Of a stretch of DNA of 64,000 nucleotides, positions 42,670-51,808 are shown piece by piece. The stretch is taken from positions 1-64,000 of the forward strand of contig JBJOPS010000019.1 of the NCBI GenBank assembly GCA_046050465.1, read 5' to 3'. The position numbers were made by a program, and so were the translations under genes. The DNA is from Egaibacter sp046050465 (GTDB lineage Bacteria; Pseudomonadota; Gammaproteobacteria; Burkholderiales; Burkholderiaceae_C). Below the pieces are notes generated by a model. The model was given only the letters and a program-made list of their open reading frames with translations. It was not told the origin of the DNA and made no database searches. Position 1 is the stretch's first letter. Each line of letters starts with the position of its first letter.

Positions 42670-43506
42670 ATGTGCTGGCTCTGTAACAACAAACACGCCG
42701 CCTGGTCTTCGCGCCGGGCATTCCTCGCATTGGCCGGGGCATCTGCTGCCGCGCCCGCTTTGGCGCAGGTCGATGTCGGCAAGTCGTCGAGCCTGCGCAA
42801 GCTGGTGCCCGCCGAAAAGCTGGAAACAGCTGCCAACCAGCAGTATGCGCAGATGATGAGCGAAGCCAGTGGCCAAAAAGCGCTGGCACCCGATAACCAT
42901 CCGCAAGTGGTGCGCTTGCGCGCCATCGCCCGGCGGCTGATTGCGCACACCGCGCAGTGGAACGACCGCTCCCGGCAGTGGAAATGGGAGGTGAACCTGA
43001 TTGGCAGCAAGCAGATCAACGCCTTTTGCATGCCCGGCGGCAAGATTGCCTTCTACACGGGCATTCTGGACCAGCTCAAGTTGAATGATGATGAAGTGGC
43101 CATGATCATGGGGCACGAGATGGCCCACGCGCTGCGCGAGCACGCCCGCGAGCGGCTGGCCAAGTCGCAGGCCACCGGCATCGGCCTGTCGCTGGGCGCA
43201 CAACTGCTGGGCTTGGGCCAGCTCGGTGACGTGGCCGCCAATCTGGGCACGCAGTTGCTGACGCTTAAATTCAGTCGCGAAGACGAAACCGAGGCCGATC
43301 TGGTGGGGCTGGAGCTCGCTGCGCGCTCCGCTTTTGCGCCGCAAGCCGGGGCCAGTTTGTGGAAGAAGATGGCGCAGGCGTCAGGCGGCACGGGCGGGCC
43401 GAAGTTCTTGTCCACACACCCCTCGGGCCCGGAACGTATCCGCGAACTGGAGGCCAATGCGCCGAAAGTGCAATCTTTGTACGATCAGGCGCGCAAGGCC
43501 GGATAA
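42670..43506 (+). CDS. M48-family metallopeptidase, exported
   Basis: A 278-residue peptidase. A Tat-like signal (SSRRAFLALAGASAAAPALA, residues 13-32) is followed by the M48 domain. The zinc motif HEMAH is at 149-153 and the third ligand Glu is in REDETEADLVGLELAAR. INAFCMPGGKIAFYTGIL and the C-terminal FLSTHPSGPERIREL match the YcaL/LoiP periplasmic group, which degrades misfolded outer-membrane proteins. It is divergent from ampG (75 bases between starts). Confidence 0.92.
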   Translation: MCWLCNNKHAAWSSRRAFLALAGASAAAPALAQVDVGKSSSLRKLVPAEKLETAANQQYAQMMSEASGQKALAPDNHPQVVRLRAIARRLIAHTAQWNDRSRQWKWEVNLIGSKQINAFCMPGGKIAFYTGILDQLKLNDDEVAMIMGHEMAHALREHARERLAKSQATGIGLSLGAQLLGLGQLGDVAANLGTQLLTLKFSREDETEADLVGLELAARSAFAPQAGASLWKKMAQASGGTGGPKFLSTHPSGPERIRELEANAPKVQSLYDQARKAG

Positions 43507-43525
43507 ATCGCCTTTTTAGTGGCCA

Positions 43526-43580
43526 AATCGGCCTCTAGCCCTTATAAAATATAGGTGAGTAGCTACTAATTACATAGCAT
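43526..43580 (-). repeat. Dispersed ~55-bp repeat, copy H, at the xth 3' end
   Basis: On the minus strand: ATGCTATGTAATTAGTAGCT, ACTCACCTATATTTT, ATAAGGGCTAGAGGCCGAT. It provides the codons for the last residues Tyr-Ala-Met and the TAA stop of xth. Confidence 0.83.
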
Positions 43581-44355
43581 ATTCAATGGTAATGGGCGCG
43601 TGATCCGAGAACTTCTGGTCTTTGTAGATCGATTCACGCTTGGCAAAAGCCGCCAGCGCGGGTGTGGCCAGGTGGTAGTCCAGCCGCCACCCCACGTTGT
43701 TGGCGTAAGCCTGGCCGCGGTTGCTCCACCAGGTGTAGGCGGTGTCGGTGGCGGTGGGCTGTAGCTGGCGGTAGACGTCGATCAGGCCGGCCTCATTGAG
43801 CAGCTTGGTCATCCAGGCGCGTTCTTCGGGCGTGAAGCCGGAGTTTTTCTGGTTGCTGCGCCAGTTTTTCAGGTCCTGCTCCTTGTGGGCGATGTTCACG
43901 TCGCCGCACAGGATGTATTCGCGCTGCTGCTTGAGGTTCACCAGATGCGGGTAAAACTCCGCCAGAAACCGGAACTTGGCCTGCTGGCGGTCTTCGCCCG
44001 ATGAGCCGCTGGGAAAGTAGCTGCTGATGATGGACAGTTTCTTTTGGGGCGTGTCAAAGCGCAGCTCCACATAGCGGCCTTCGGCGTCGAACTCGGGCGA
44101 GCCGTAGCCGATGATCACGTCGCTGGGCTCGTGGCGGGTGTATACCCCCACGCCCGAGTAGCCTTTCTTTTCTGCCAGGTGGAAATAGCCCTTGAGCCCG
44201 GCCAGATGCTGGAAATCGCCCTCCATGTGTTCGGCCTGTGCCTTGATTTCCTGCACGCAAATACAATCCGGCTTGGCCTGCGCAAGCCAGGCTTCGAGCC
44301 CCTTGCTGGTGGCGGAGCGGATGCCGTTGAGGTTGAGGCTGGTTAATTTGAACAA
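43570..44355 (-). CDS. xth: Exodeoxyribonuclease III
   Basis: A 261-residue EEP-fold nuclease when started at TTG 44355 (LFKLTSLNLNGIRSA), which has GGAG six bases upstream; ATG 44367 adds METS but would overlap the pyrE ATG head-to-head and lacks a ribosome site. Active-site residues are visible: Asn in LNLNGIRSA, Glu in CICVQEIKAQ, Asp/Asn in CGDVNIAHKEQD, and Asp-His in KFSDHAPITIEYAM. It removes 3' blocks and cleaves at abasic sites in base-excision repair. The C-terminal YAM and the stop are inside a dispersed repeat. Confidence 0.94.
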   Translation of the reverse strand: MFKLTSLNLNGIRSATSKGLEAWLAQAKPDCICVQEIKAQAEHMEGDFQHLAGLKGYFHLAEKKGYSGVGVYTRHEPSDVIIGYGSPEFDAEGRYVELRFDTPQKKLSIISSYFPSGSSGEDRQQAKFRFLAEFYPHLVNLKQQREYILCGDVNIAHKEQDLKNWRSNQKNSGFTPEERAWMTKLLNEAGLIDVYRQLQPTATDTAYTWWSNRGQAYANNVGWRLDYHLATPALAAFAKRESIYKDQKFSDHAPITIEYAM

Positions 44356-44365
44356 GGATGTCTCC

Positions 44366-45076
44366 ATGTCAGAGGTTGACAACAAGGGTGGGAACACGGC
44401 GAAGCCGCAGGATCAGCTGGCCCAGGATTTCGTGCAATTTGCACTCGATTGCGGCGTGCTCAGGTTTGGCGAGTTTAAGACCAAGGCCGGGCGGCTTTCT
44501 CCGTATTTCTTCAATGCCGGACTGTTTGACGACGGTGCCAAACTGGGTCGGCTCGCGCAATTCTATGCCCGCAGCCTGTTGCACAGCGGCATCGAATTCG
44601 ACATGATTTTTGGCCCCGCCTACAAGGGCATTCCGCTGGGCGCCGCACTGGCGGTGGAGCTGGCCCGCCTGGGGCGCAATGTGCCGTTTGCCTACAACCG
44701 CAAGGAAGCCAAAGACCACGGAGAGGGCGGCACGCTGGTGGGTGCGCCACTCAAGGGCCGCGTGCTGATCGTGGACGATGTGATGTCGGCCGGTACGGCG
44801 GCGCGCGAATCCATTGCCATCATCCAGGCGGCAGGTGCCACGCCCCATGCCGTGCTCATTGCGCTGGACCGGCAGGAAAAAGCCACCGAGAACGGTGCTG
44901 ATGTGCCTTACAGCGCCGTGCAGTACGTCAACCGCCAGCTGGGACTTCAGGTTTGCAGTATTGCGAAACTATCTGATTTAATGCAGTATCTACAGGCCCA
45001 CAGCAATGCGAGGCTGGTCGCGGATCATCTGCGGGTGCAGTTGTACCGGCAAAGATATGGCGTTGAAGAAGGTTGA
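44366..45076 (+). CDS. pyrE: Orotate phosphoribosyltransferase
   Basis: A 236-residue enzyme started at ATG 44366 behind AAGGA. Substrate-binding FKTKAGRLSPYFFNAGLFDD, the PPi loop GPAYKGIPLG, the flexible-loop Lys region YNRKEAKDHGEGG and the PRPP motif VLIVDDVMSAGTA are all present. It makes orotidine 5'-phosphate in pyrimidine synthesis. It is divergent from xth with effectively no intergenic space, so each 5' region lies within the other gene or its first codons. A DUF4124-like gene follows after six bases. Confidence 0.95.
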   Translation: MSEVDNKGGNTAKPQDQLAQDFVQFALDCGVLRFGEFKTKAGRLSPYFFNAGLFDDGAKLGRLAQFYARSLLHSGIEFDMIFGPAYKGIPLGAALAVELARLGRNVPFAYNRKEAKDHGEGGTLVGAPLKGRVLIVDDVMSAGTAARESIAIIQAAGATPHAVLIALDRQEKATENGADVPYSAVQYVNRQLGLQVCSIAKLSDLMQYLQAHSNARLVADHLRVQLYRQRYGVEEG

Positions 45077-45082
45077 ACAAAC

Positions 45083-45748
45083 ATGACTCGAAATATCAGG
45101 TTGGTGTTGGTGACGCTGGCTGTCAGCATGTCAACGGTCTATGCGCAAATACCGGTTGCTGGTATCTACACCTGCGTTGACAGCAAAGGCCGCAAGCTCA
45201 CGTCGGACCGACCTATAGCCGAGTGTGTCGACCGTGAGCAGAACATTCTGAACCCCAGTGGTACTGTCAGGGTCAAAATTGGCCCCACACTGACAGCCCA
45301 GGAACGGGCTGCCCAGGAGCAAAAAGACAAGCTGGCGCTGGAGGCAAAAGTTCGCCAGCTGGAGGAAAAACGGCGCGACCGTGCGCTTGTGTTGCGCTAT
45401 CCGAATCGGGCTGTGCACGATAAGGAGCGTGCAGAGGCGTTGAGCCAGATTGGCGTGGTCACGCAGGCCATCAATAACCGGATCGTGGAGTTGCGTCGAG
45501 AGCGCGTCAGCATTGATGCCGAGATGGAGTTTTACAAGAAAGACCCCAGCAAGGCGTCCCCATCGGTTCTCCGCCAGCTTGAAGACAACGACCACAGCAT
45601 GGCTGTGCAAAAACGCTTTATTGGCGATCAGGAATCGGAAATGAAGCGTGTGAATGCTCGTTTTGACGAAGAGCTGGCGCGGCTCAAGGGGCTGTGGCCA
45701 ACAACGACCCAGGTCCCGGACGCTGTCGGTCAGCTCAAAAAGCCCTGA
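45083..45748 (+). CDS. DUF4124-like periplasmic protein with coiled coil
   Basis: A 221-residue exported protein. The signal peptide is residues 1-21 (MTRNIRLVLVTLAVSMSTVYA). The DUF4124-type N-terminal beta unit follows (IYTCVDSKGRKLTSDRPIAEC, given here as GIYTCVDSKGRKLTSDRP) with a Cys pair. A long charged coiled coil occupies about residues 70-205. The product is periplasmic or envelope-associated. No enzymatic motif is seen and its function is unknown. It is coupled to pyrE (six-base gap) and converges on gatB. Confidence 0.8.
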   Translation: MTRNIRLVLVTLAVSMSTVYAQIPVAGIYTCVDSKGRKLTSDRPIAECVDREQNILNPSGTVRVKIGPTLTAQERAAQEQKDKLALEAKVRQLEEKRRDRALVLRYPNRAVHDKERAEALSQIGVVTQAINNRIVELRRERVSIDAEMEFYKKDPSKASPSVLRQLEDNDHSMAVQKRFIGDQESEMKRVNARFDEELARLKGLWPTTTQVPDAVGQLKKP

Positions 45749-45760
45749 TTTCGCAGGAGT

Positions 45761-47281
45761 CTAGTCCAGCTTCTGGCGCAGCAGGTCATTGACTTGTTGC
45801 GGATTGACCCGGCCCTTGCTGCCCTTCATGATCTGACCGACCAGTGCGTTGAGTGCCTTGGTGTTGCCGGCCTTGTATTCCTCGACATTTTTCGGGTTGG
45901 CGGCGAGAACGTCAGCAACAATTTTCTCCAGTTCGCTGGTGTCGTTCTGCTGCAACAGATCCATCTGGATAACAATCGTTTCAACCTCGCCATCATTGAC
46001 GGGAAACGTGAGCGTGCCGGGAGCGGCAAGTACTTGCCTGCCAATGGACCAGAGTGCCGGGAAAAGTTGATCTTTTGCCGACTTGTTGTGAATCTTTCCC
46101 GCGCTCAGCAATTCGATCATTTGTGCCAATGCTTTGGGCGGGACCGGACAGTGGTTGATGTTAAATTCTTCTGAATTCAGACGACGGGATATTTCCCCCA
46201 TGATCCAGTTAGCGGCGATTTTGGGTTGGTTGCAGGCCTTGACCGTCGCCTCAAAATACGCTGCCATCTCGCGGCTTTGAGTCAGGGCCATCGCATCGTA
46301 TTCAGAAAGCCCATAGTCGGTCACAAAGCGGGCCGCCATTGCGCGTGGCAACTCCGGCATCCCGGCACGAATCTGCTCCACCCACTCATCCGCGATCACC
46401 AGTGGCGGCAAATCCGGGTCAGGAAAATAGCGGTAATCCGCAGCATCTTCCTTTGTGCGCATTGCCCGTGTTTCACCCGTATCTGGATTGAACAGCACGG
46501 TGGCTTGTTGAATCGCGTGGCCGTCTTCAATCTGCTCAATCTGCCAGCGCACTTCAAAGTCAATCGCCTGCTGCATGAATTTGAAGCTGTTCAGGTTCTT
46601 GATCTCGCGGCGCGTGCCTAGCTCACCACCGGGTTTTCGCACCGACACGTTGGCGTCGCAGCGGAAGCTGCCTTCCTGCATATTGCCGTCGCAGATGCCG
46701 ATCCAGGTGACGATCTTGTGCAGCTCTTTCGCGTAGGCCACGGCCTCGGCACTGGAGCGCATGTCGGGCTCCGTCACGATCTCCAGCAGCGGCGTGCCGG
46801 CGCGGTTCAGGTCAATGCCTGTCTGGCCCACGAAATCTTCGTGCAGCGATTTGCCCGCATCTTCTTCAAGGTGGGCGCGTACCAGCCGCACGGTTTTCTT
46901 TTCGTCACCGAGAAAAAACTCTACCTGGCCACCTTGCACCACGGGAATCTCGAACTGGCTGATCTGGTAGCCCTTGGGCAGGTCCGGGTAAAAGTAGTTT
47001 TTGCGGGCAAAGATGCTGCGCGGCGCAATGTGCGAACCGATGGCCAACCCGAACTGGATGGCCCGCTCCACTGCGCCCTTGTTCATGACCGGCAAGGTCC
47101 CCGGCAGCGCCAGGTCCACCGGGCAAGCCTGCGTGTTGGGCTCGGCGCCAAACGCCGTGGATGCGCGAGAAAAGATTTTGGACTGTGTCGAAAGCTGGGC
47201 GTGGGTTTCGAAGCCGATGACGACTTCGTAGCCCTTGACCAGCAGGGGTTGCGTTGTGGTGGATTCGCTTGCCATGGTCAT
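45761..47281 (-). CDS. gatB: Asp-tRNA(Asn)/Glu-tRNA(Gln) amidotransferase subunit B
   Basis: A 506-residue subunit; the ATG at 47281 abuts the gatA stop, and the second in-frame ATG two codons on is possible. The GatB cradle motifs EVVIGFETHAQLSTQSKIFS, RKNYFYPDLPKGYQISQFE and HLEEDAGKSLHE are present, as is DLNRAGTPLLEIVTEPDMRS. The C-terminal YqeY-like tail ends KGRVNPQQVNDLLRQKLD. GatB binds the misacylated tRNA and performs its phosphorylation step. It is third in the gatC-gatA-gatB operon. Confidence 0.96.
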   Translation of the reverse strand: MTMASESTTTQPLLVKGYEVVIGFETHAQLSTQSKIFSRASTAFGAEPNTQACPVDLALPGTLPVMNKGAVERAIQFGLAIGSHIAPRSIFARKNYFYPDLPKGYQISQFEIPVVQGGQVEFFLGDEKKTVRLVRAHLEEDAGKSLHEDFVGQTGIDLNRAGTPLLEIVTEPDMRSSAEAVAYAKELHKIVTWIGICDGNMQEGSFRCDANVSVRKPGGELGTRREIKNLNSFKFMQQAIDFEVRWQIEQIEDGHAIQQATVLFNPDTGETRAMRTKEDAADYRYFPDPDLPPLVIADEWVEQIRAGMPELPRAMAARFVTDYGLSEYDAMALTQSREMAAYFEATVKACNQPKIAANWIMGEISRRLNSEEFNINHCPVPPKALAQMIELLSAGKIHNKSAKDQLFPALWSIGRQVLAAPGTLTFPVNDGEVETIVIQMDLLQQNDTSELEKIVADVLAANPKNVEEYKAGNTKALNALVGQIMKGSKGRVNPQQVNDLLRQKLD

Positions 47282-48787
47282 TCAATATCCTGTGGGCCGG
47301 GCCAGATGAAAGTCCGTTGCTTGCTGGAAGCGGTGCGCGACGTTCAGCAGCCGGGCTTCCTGCATGTAGTTGCCAATGAGTTGCAGGCCCACGGGCATGT
47401 GGCCTTCGCCAAAGCCGGCTGGAATGCTCATGCCCGGCAGGCCCGCCAGTGAGCCCGGCAGTGTGAAAATATCGGCCAGGTAGTCAGCCAGCGGGTCATT
47501 GCCGTGCCCACCCAGTTTCCATGCGACCGTTGGCGCAACCGGCCCGGCGATGACATCACAGTACTTGAAGGCCTGCTGAAAGTCATCTGCAATCATGCGC
47601 CGGATTTTTTGCGCCTGCAGGTAATAGGCGTCGTAGTAGCCGTGCGAGAGCACATAGGTGCCGATCATGATGCGGCGCTTGACCTCGTCGCCAAAACCTT
47701 CGGCACGGGTCTTTTTGTACATATCGGCCAGATCCGTGTATTGCGCGGCGCGGTGGCCGAACTTCACACCGTCAAAACGGCTCAGATTGCTGGACGCTTC
47801 TGCGGGCGCGATGATGTAATAAACCGGTATCGACAGCTCGGTGCGGGGTAGTGAAATGGGTACCAGCTTGGCGCCGAGCTTCTCATATTCCTTCAACGCG
47901 GCATCCACTGCAGTGCGCACGTCGCCAGCGAGCCCTTCGCCGAAAAATTCGTGCGGCACGCCAATGCGCAGCCCGTCCAGCGATGCACTTAACGAGCGTG
48001 TGAAGTCTTCCATAGGCGCATCCAGCGACGTGGAATCACGGTCGGGGTCCGGCCCGCACATCGCGCTCAACAACAGTGCGCAGTCTTCGGCCGTGCGTGC
48101 CATCGGCCCGGCCTGGTCCAGACTGGAGGCAAACGCCACCATGCCGTAGCGTGAAGCACGTCCATATGTGGGCTTGATGCCGGTGATGCCGCAAAACGAA
48201 GCAGGCTGGCGAATGGAGCCACCGGTATCGGTGCCTGTGGCCACGGGTGTGAGGCGCGCTGCAACGGCCGCCGCGCTGCCGCCAGACGACCCGCCAGGTA
48301 TGCGACTGGTGTCCCACGGGTTGCGTACAGGATGAGGTTGTGAATAACCGACAGGTGCCACGGCGGAGTTTTCGTTGCTGGAGCCCATGGCGAACTCGTC
48401 GCAGTTGAGCTTGCCCAGTGTCACCATGCCTTGTCCGGCCAGTTTGGCCACAACGGTGGCATCAAATGGCGAGCGATAGCCCGCCAGCATTTTTGAGCCC
48501 GCCGTGCTGTAAAAATCCTTGGTGACGAAAATGTCCTTGTGGGCGATGGGCACACCTTCCAGTGCCGAGCCTGTGCCAGACGCGATCCGCTGATCCGCGG
48601 CACGGGCCTGCGCCAGTGTCACATCTTCGTTAATGTCAATATAGGCGCCCAGCGATGTGTGGGCATGGACACGGGCAAGAAAGTGCTGGGCGGCCTCTAC
48701 TGCAGAAAATTTGCGCTCCTGCAATTGATGGGTGAGCTGTGCAACGGTCAGATCGTGCAGGTCTTGAGTGGTGGCTCTGGATGTCAT
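47282..48787 (-). CDS. gatA: Asp-tRNA(Asn)/Glu-tRNA(Gln) amidotransferase subunit A
   Basis: A 501-residue amidase-signature protein. The Ser-cisSer-Lys triad is visible: Lys 84 in GVPIAHKDIFV, the cis-Ser in GGSSGGSAAAVAA (about 167-171), and the nucleophile Ser 191 in GTDTGGSIRQPASF. It hydrolyses glutamine to supply ammonia to the GatB site. It lies five bases after gatC and directly before gatB. Complete. Confidence 0.96.
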   Translation of the reverse strand: MTSRATTQDLHDLTVAQLTHQLQERKFSAVEAAQHFLARVHAHTSLGAYIDINEDVTLAQARAADQRIASGTGSALEGVPIAHKDIFVTKDFYSTAGSKMLAGYRSPFDATVVAKLAGQGMVTLGKLNCDEFAMGSSNENSAVAPVGYSQPHPVRNPWDTSRIPGGSSGGSAAAVAARLTPVATGTDTGGSIRQPASFCGITGIKPTYGRASRYGMVAFASSLDQAGPMARTAEDCALLLSAMCGPDPDRDSTSLDAPMEDFTRSLSASLDGLRIGVPHEFFGEGLAGDVRTAVDAALKEYEKLGAKLVPISLPRTELSIPVYYIIAPAEASSNLSRFDGVKFGHRAAQYTDLADMYKKTRAEGFGDEVKRRIMIGTYVLSHGYYDAYYLQAQKIRRMIADDFQQAFKYCDVIAGPVAPTVAWKLGGHGNDPLADYLADIFTLPGSLAGLPGMSIPAGFGEGHMPVGLQLIGNYMQEARLLNVAHRFQQATDFHLARPTGY

Positions 48788-48792
48788 GACGC

Positions 48793-49092
48793 TTACTCAA
48801 TGACCCTGGGCACCAGGAACAGGCCGTTTTCTACAACCGGCGCACTGCGCTGGTTGGTTGCGCGGCTGGCCGGCTCGCTGACGACGTCGTCGCACAGTCG
48901 CAAGGAAATATCGGAAATGGCGGCAACCGGATGGGCGAGTGGTTCGATGTGCGTAGTGTCCACTGCGCGCATCTTTTCGACCATTCCGAAAAATCCATTT
49001 AACTGGTCGAGGATGCGTCCGCTCTGTGCAGGCTGGAGCTCAAGCCGGGCCAGATTGGCAATGCGTGAAAGGTCGGAAGCGGTCAGTGACAT
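48793..49092 (-). CDS. gatC: Asp-tRNA(Asn)/Glu-tRNA(Gln) amidotransferase subunit C
   Basis: A 99-residue protein started at ATG 49092 (MSLTASDLSRIANLARLEL), the usual GatC opening; the longer frame to 49191 is not conserved. The GatC pattern continues with FFGMVEKMRAVDTTHIEPLA and ends in the conserved VVENGLFLVPRVIE. It stabilises the GatA-GatB pair. The operon diverges from mreB with a 191-base gap, which must hold promoters for both but shows no distinctive element. Confidence 0.94.
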   Translation of the reverse strand: MSLTASDLSRIANLARLELQPAQSGRILDQLNGFFGMVEKMRAVDTTHIEPLAHPVAAISDISLRLCDDVVSEPASRATNQRSAPVVENGLFLVPRVIE

Positions 49093-49283
49093 GGTGAAAA
49101 TGGAGTTGCAACCGGGCGTAAAACGGGCCACGCCGGCCAGGGTGTTCGCAGGGGATAGGGTATTATCCCGCCTTTGGTGCAGCATCTGCAAATGTGCGGA
49201 TTTTGATGGCTAAAGTACGCTTTTGAGTTGATGGATATGGTGATGACAGGTTTGCGCGCCGGTTGCGCCTGGAAGGATTTTTG

Positions 49284-50327
49284 ATGTTTGGAGCATTCCG
49301 CCGGTATTTTTCTACCGACCTCGCTATTGACCTTGGTACAGCCAATACCCTGATTTTTGTGCGGGACAAGGGCATCGTGCTGGATGAGCCGTCGGTAGTG
49401 GCCATTCGCCATGAGGGCGGCCCGCAGGGTAAAAAAACCATTCAGGCGGTAGGCCAGGAGGCTAAGGCCATGTTGGGCAAGGTTCCGGGCAACATTGAAG
49501 CCATACGCCCTATGAAAGACGGGGTAATTGCGGATTTTACGGTTACCGAGCAAATGCTCAAGCAGTTCATCAAGATGGTGCACCCGCGCAGCGTTTTCAA
49601 GCCCAGTCCGCGCATCATCATCTGCGTCCCCTGCGGGTCCACTCAAGTGGAGCGTCGGGCCATTCGTGAATCTGCTTTGGGAGCTGGCGCCAGCGACGTG
49701 TATTTGATTGAAGAACCCATGGCTGCAGCTATCGGTGCGGGCTTGCCAGTGTCCGAGGCCAGTGGTTCCATGGTGGTGGATATTGGCGGCGGCACGACAG
49801 AAGTTGGTGTCATTTCCTTGGGGGGCATGGTTTACAAGGGTAGCGTGCGCGTGGGCGGTGACCGTTTCGACGATGCCATCATCAACTACATTCGCCGCAA
49901 CTACGGCATGTTGATTGGTGAGCCGACTGCTGAGGCGATCAAAAAACAGATTGGCTCGGCCTTTCCGGGCTCTGAAGTCAGGGAAATGGAAGTGCGCGGG
50001 CGCAACCTGTCCGAAGGCGTGCCCCGCAGTTTTACCATTTCCAGTAACGAAATCCTTGAAGCACTGACTGATCCGCTGAATAACATTGTGTCAGCGGTGA
50101 AAAATGCCCTGGAGCAAACCCCGCCGGAACTGGGTGCCGATATTGCTGATCGGGGCATGATGCTGACCGGGGGAGGGGCGCTGCTGCGCGATCTGGACCG
50201 CTTGCTGGCCGAAGAGACAGGGCTGCCGGTACTGGTGGCTGAAGACCCGCTGACGTGTGTGGTTCGCGGTTGTGGTATCGCGCTGGAGCAGATGGAGCGC
50301 CTGGGCTCCATTTTTACCAGCGAATAG
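49284..50327 (+). CDS. mreB: Rod shape-determining actin MreB
   Basis: A 347-residue bacterial actin started at ATG 49284 behind GGAAGG (MFGAFRRYFSTDLAIDLGTA). Phosphate loops DLGTANTLIF and VVDIGGGTTEVGVISLGG, the linker EEPMAAAIGAGLP and the adenosine motif LTGGGALLRDLD are all intact. The N-terminal amphipathic segment FGAFRRYFS binds the membrane. It organises the elongasome with MreC, MreD and PBP2, whose genes follow in order. Confidence 0.97.
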   Translation: MFGAFRRYFSTDLAIDLGTANTLIFVRDKGIVLDEPSVVAIRHEGGPQGKKTIQAVGQEAKAMLGKVPGNIEAIRPMKDGVIADFTVTEQMLKQFIKMVHPRSVFKPSPRIIICVPCGSTQVERRAIRESALGAGASDVYLIEEPMAAAIGAGLPVSEASGSMVVDIGGGTTEVGVISLGGMVYKGSVRVGGDRFDDAIINYIRRNYGMLIGEPTAEAIKKQIGSAFPGSEVREMEVRGRNLSEGVPRSFTISSNEILEALTDPLNNIVSAVKNALEQTPPELGADIADRGMMLTGGGALLRDLDRLLAEETGLPVLVAEDPLTCVVRGCGIALEQMERLGSIFTSE

Positions 50328-50356
50328 GGGTTGGCCGCCCGGGACAATAGCCGTCC

Positions 50357-51280
50357 ATGCCGCTCGGTACCCTTGACAGAACGCCGCCGCCCTTCTTCCG
50401 GCAGGGCCCGTCAGCGCTGTCCAAACTCATGCTGTTCAGTGCAATGGCATTGTTTTTGATGGTGGCTGACACAAGGTTTGAGCTCGTAAAGCCTCTTCGA
50501 GTGGCGTTGGCCACCGTGCTTTATCCTGTCCAGTGGCTTGCCATGAAACCTGTGGTGTGGGCCCGGGATGGCGGGTTGTATTTTGAGTCATTGCGGGCAG
50601 CGCAGGCCGCGCAAAAAGAGACCTATCAAAAACTTGCTGCGTTATCCCAGCGTGCCAATCAAGTCGAGCAGCTGGCACTGGAGAATATGCGACTGCGCAA
50701 GTTGCTCGACCTTCGTGAGCGAGCGTCTACTTCTGCGCAGGCCGCGCGAGTGCTTTATGACGCAGCTGATCCCCACACACGCAAAATCATTGTTGACAAA
50801 GGGCTGGTTGATGGTGTGATTGTTGGCTCTCCGGTGCTGGACGAGGCCGCTGTGTTGGGGCAGGTAACCCGTGTCTATCCGGCCATCAGCGAGGTTACTC
50901 TGGTGATTGACCGCGATCAGGCCATTCCGGTGCTCAACGTTCGTACGGGGGCACGTGGAGTAGCGTTTGGCGAGGCGGCAGCTTTTGCGGGCACATTGGA
51001 GCTGCGCTTCATGTCTGCCAATGCCGACGTACAGGCAGGAGATCTTCTTACCACCAGTGGTGTAGATGGAGTTTATCCACCGGGATTGCCGGTTGCGCGG
51101 GTGGAAAAAGTTGAGCGACGGATTGATTCGGCGTTTGCCCGTATTTACTGCACCCCGCTGGCGTTGGTGCATGGTGCAAACCATGTCATGTTGCTGAAGC
51201 CGGTGGCGATGGATCCGGCTTTTGAGCGTCCTGTTGTCGAAGCGCCTGTGGTGCAGCAGAAAAGGGGCAAATCAGGATGA
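50357..51280 (+). CDS. mreC: Rod shape-determining protein MreC
   Basis: A 307-residue protein with one N-terminal membrane helix (about residues 22-42), a coiled coil at about 75-115 (QAAQKETYQKLAALSQRANQ), and the two periplasmic beta domains of MreC (KIIVDKGLVDGVIVGSPVLD, GDLLTTSGVDGVYPPGLPVA). It links MreB to PBP2 in the periplasm. It lies 29 bases after mreB, and its stop overlaps the mreD start by four bases. Confidence 0.94.
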   Translation: MPLGTLDRTPPPFFRQGPSALSKLMLFSAMALFLMVADTRFELVKPLRVALATVLYPVQWLAMKPVVWARDGGLYFESLRAAQAAQKETYQKLAALSQRANQVEQLALENMRLRKLLDLRERASTSAQAARVLYDAADPHTRKIIVDKGLVDGVIVGSPVLDEAAVLGQVTRVYPAISEVTLVIDRDQAIPVLNVRTGARGVAFGEAAAFAGTLELRFMSANADVQAGDLLTTSGVDGVYPPGLPVARVEKVERRIDSAFARIYCTPLALVHGANHVMLLKPVAMDPAFERPVVEAPVVQQKRGKSG

Positions 51281-51807
51281 TCATGCGTCCTGGTCAGCAA
51301 TTGCTGTTGCCTGCCAACCCGCTGTTCATTTGGGCATCACTGTCGATGGCACTGTTGCTCAACATGGTTCAAAACATGGGCTTGTGGGGGCGCGCGGCTT
51401 GGGTGCCGGATGTGGTGGCGCTGGTGCTGGTGTTCTGGACCGTTCACCAGCCTTTGCGCGTCGGTATTGGTGTCGCGTTTGGATTTGGCCTGATGATTGA
51501 TGTGCACCAGTCCAGTCTGTTGGGCCAGCACGCTCTGGCATACACGGCGTTGAGTTTTCTGGCTATCGCCATTCACCGGCGTTTGTTGTGGTTTAGCGTG
51601 CCGTCGCAGGCCTTGCAGGTGTTCCCACTGTTTGTGATGGCCCATGTCATTGAGCTGCTGGTTCGCATGCTGGCTGGCGGTGGTTTCCCCGGGGTTTTGT
51701 TTTTGCTGGCGCCGATAATTGAGGCAATGCTGTGGCCACTGATCAGCGTTTTGTTGCTGTGGCCGCAACGGCGGGCACCCAATCCGGACGCCAACAGGCC
51801 TTTGTGA
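51277..51807 (+). CDS. mreD: Rod shape-determining protein MreD
   Basis: A 176-residue inner-membrane protein with five or six hydrophobic segments. VPDVVALVLVFWTVHQPLRV and FGFGLMIDVHQSSLLGQHAL are typical MreD features, including the Asp in the third helix region. It completes the MreBCD complex. It overlaps mreC (ATGA), and the mrdA ATG follows one base after its stop. Confidence 0.93.
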   Translation: MIMRPGQQLLLPANPLFIWASLSMALLLNMVQNMGLWGRAAWVPDVVALVLVFWTVHQPLRVGIGVAFGFGLMIDVHQSSLLGQHALAYTALSFLAIAIHRRLLWFSVPSQALQVFPLFVMAHVIELLVRMLAGGGFPGVLFLLAPIIEAMLWPLISVLLLWPQRRAPNPDANRPL

Positions 51808-51808
51808 C

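Noticed and set aside
42595..43344. An N-terminal extension of about 250 residues on ampG
   Set aside because: It is antisense to the M48 peptidase and low in family character; the AmpG homology begins right after ATG 42594.
44955..45020. Repeat-like sequence in the 3' part of pyrE
   Set aside because: Similarity is limited to scattered ATTGC and TTTAAT words and the encoded residues look like normal PyrE C-terminus.
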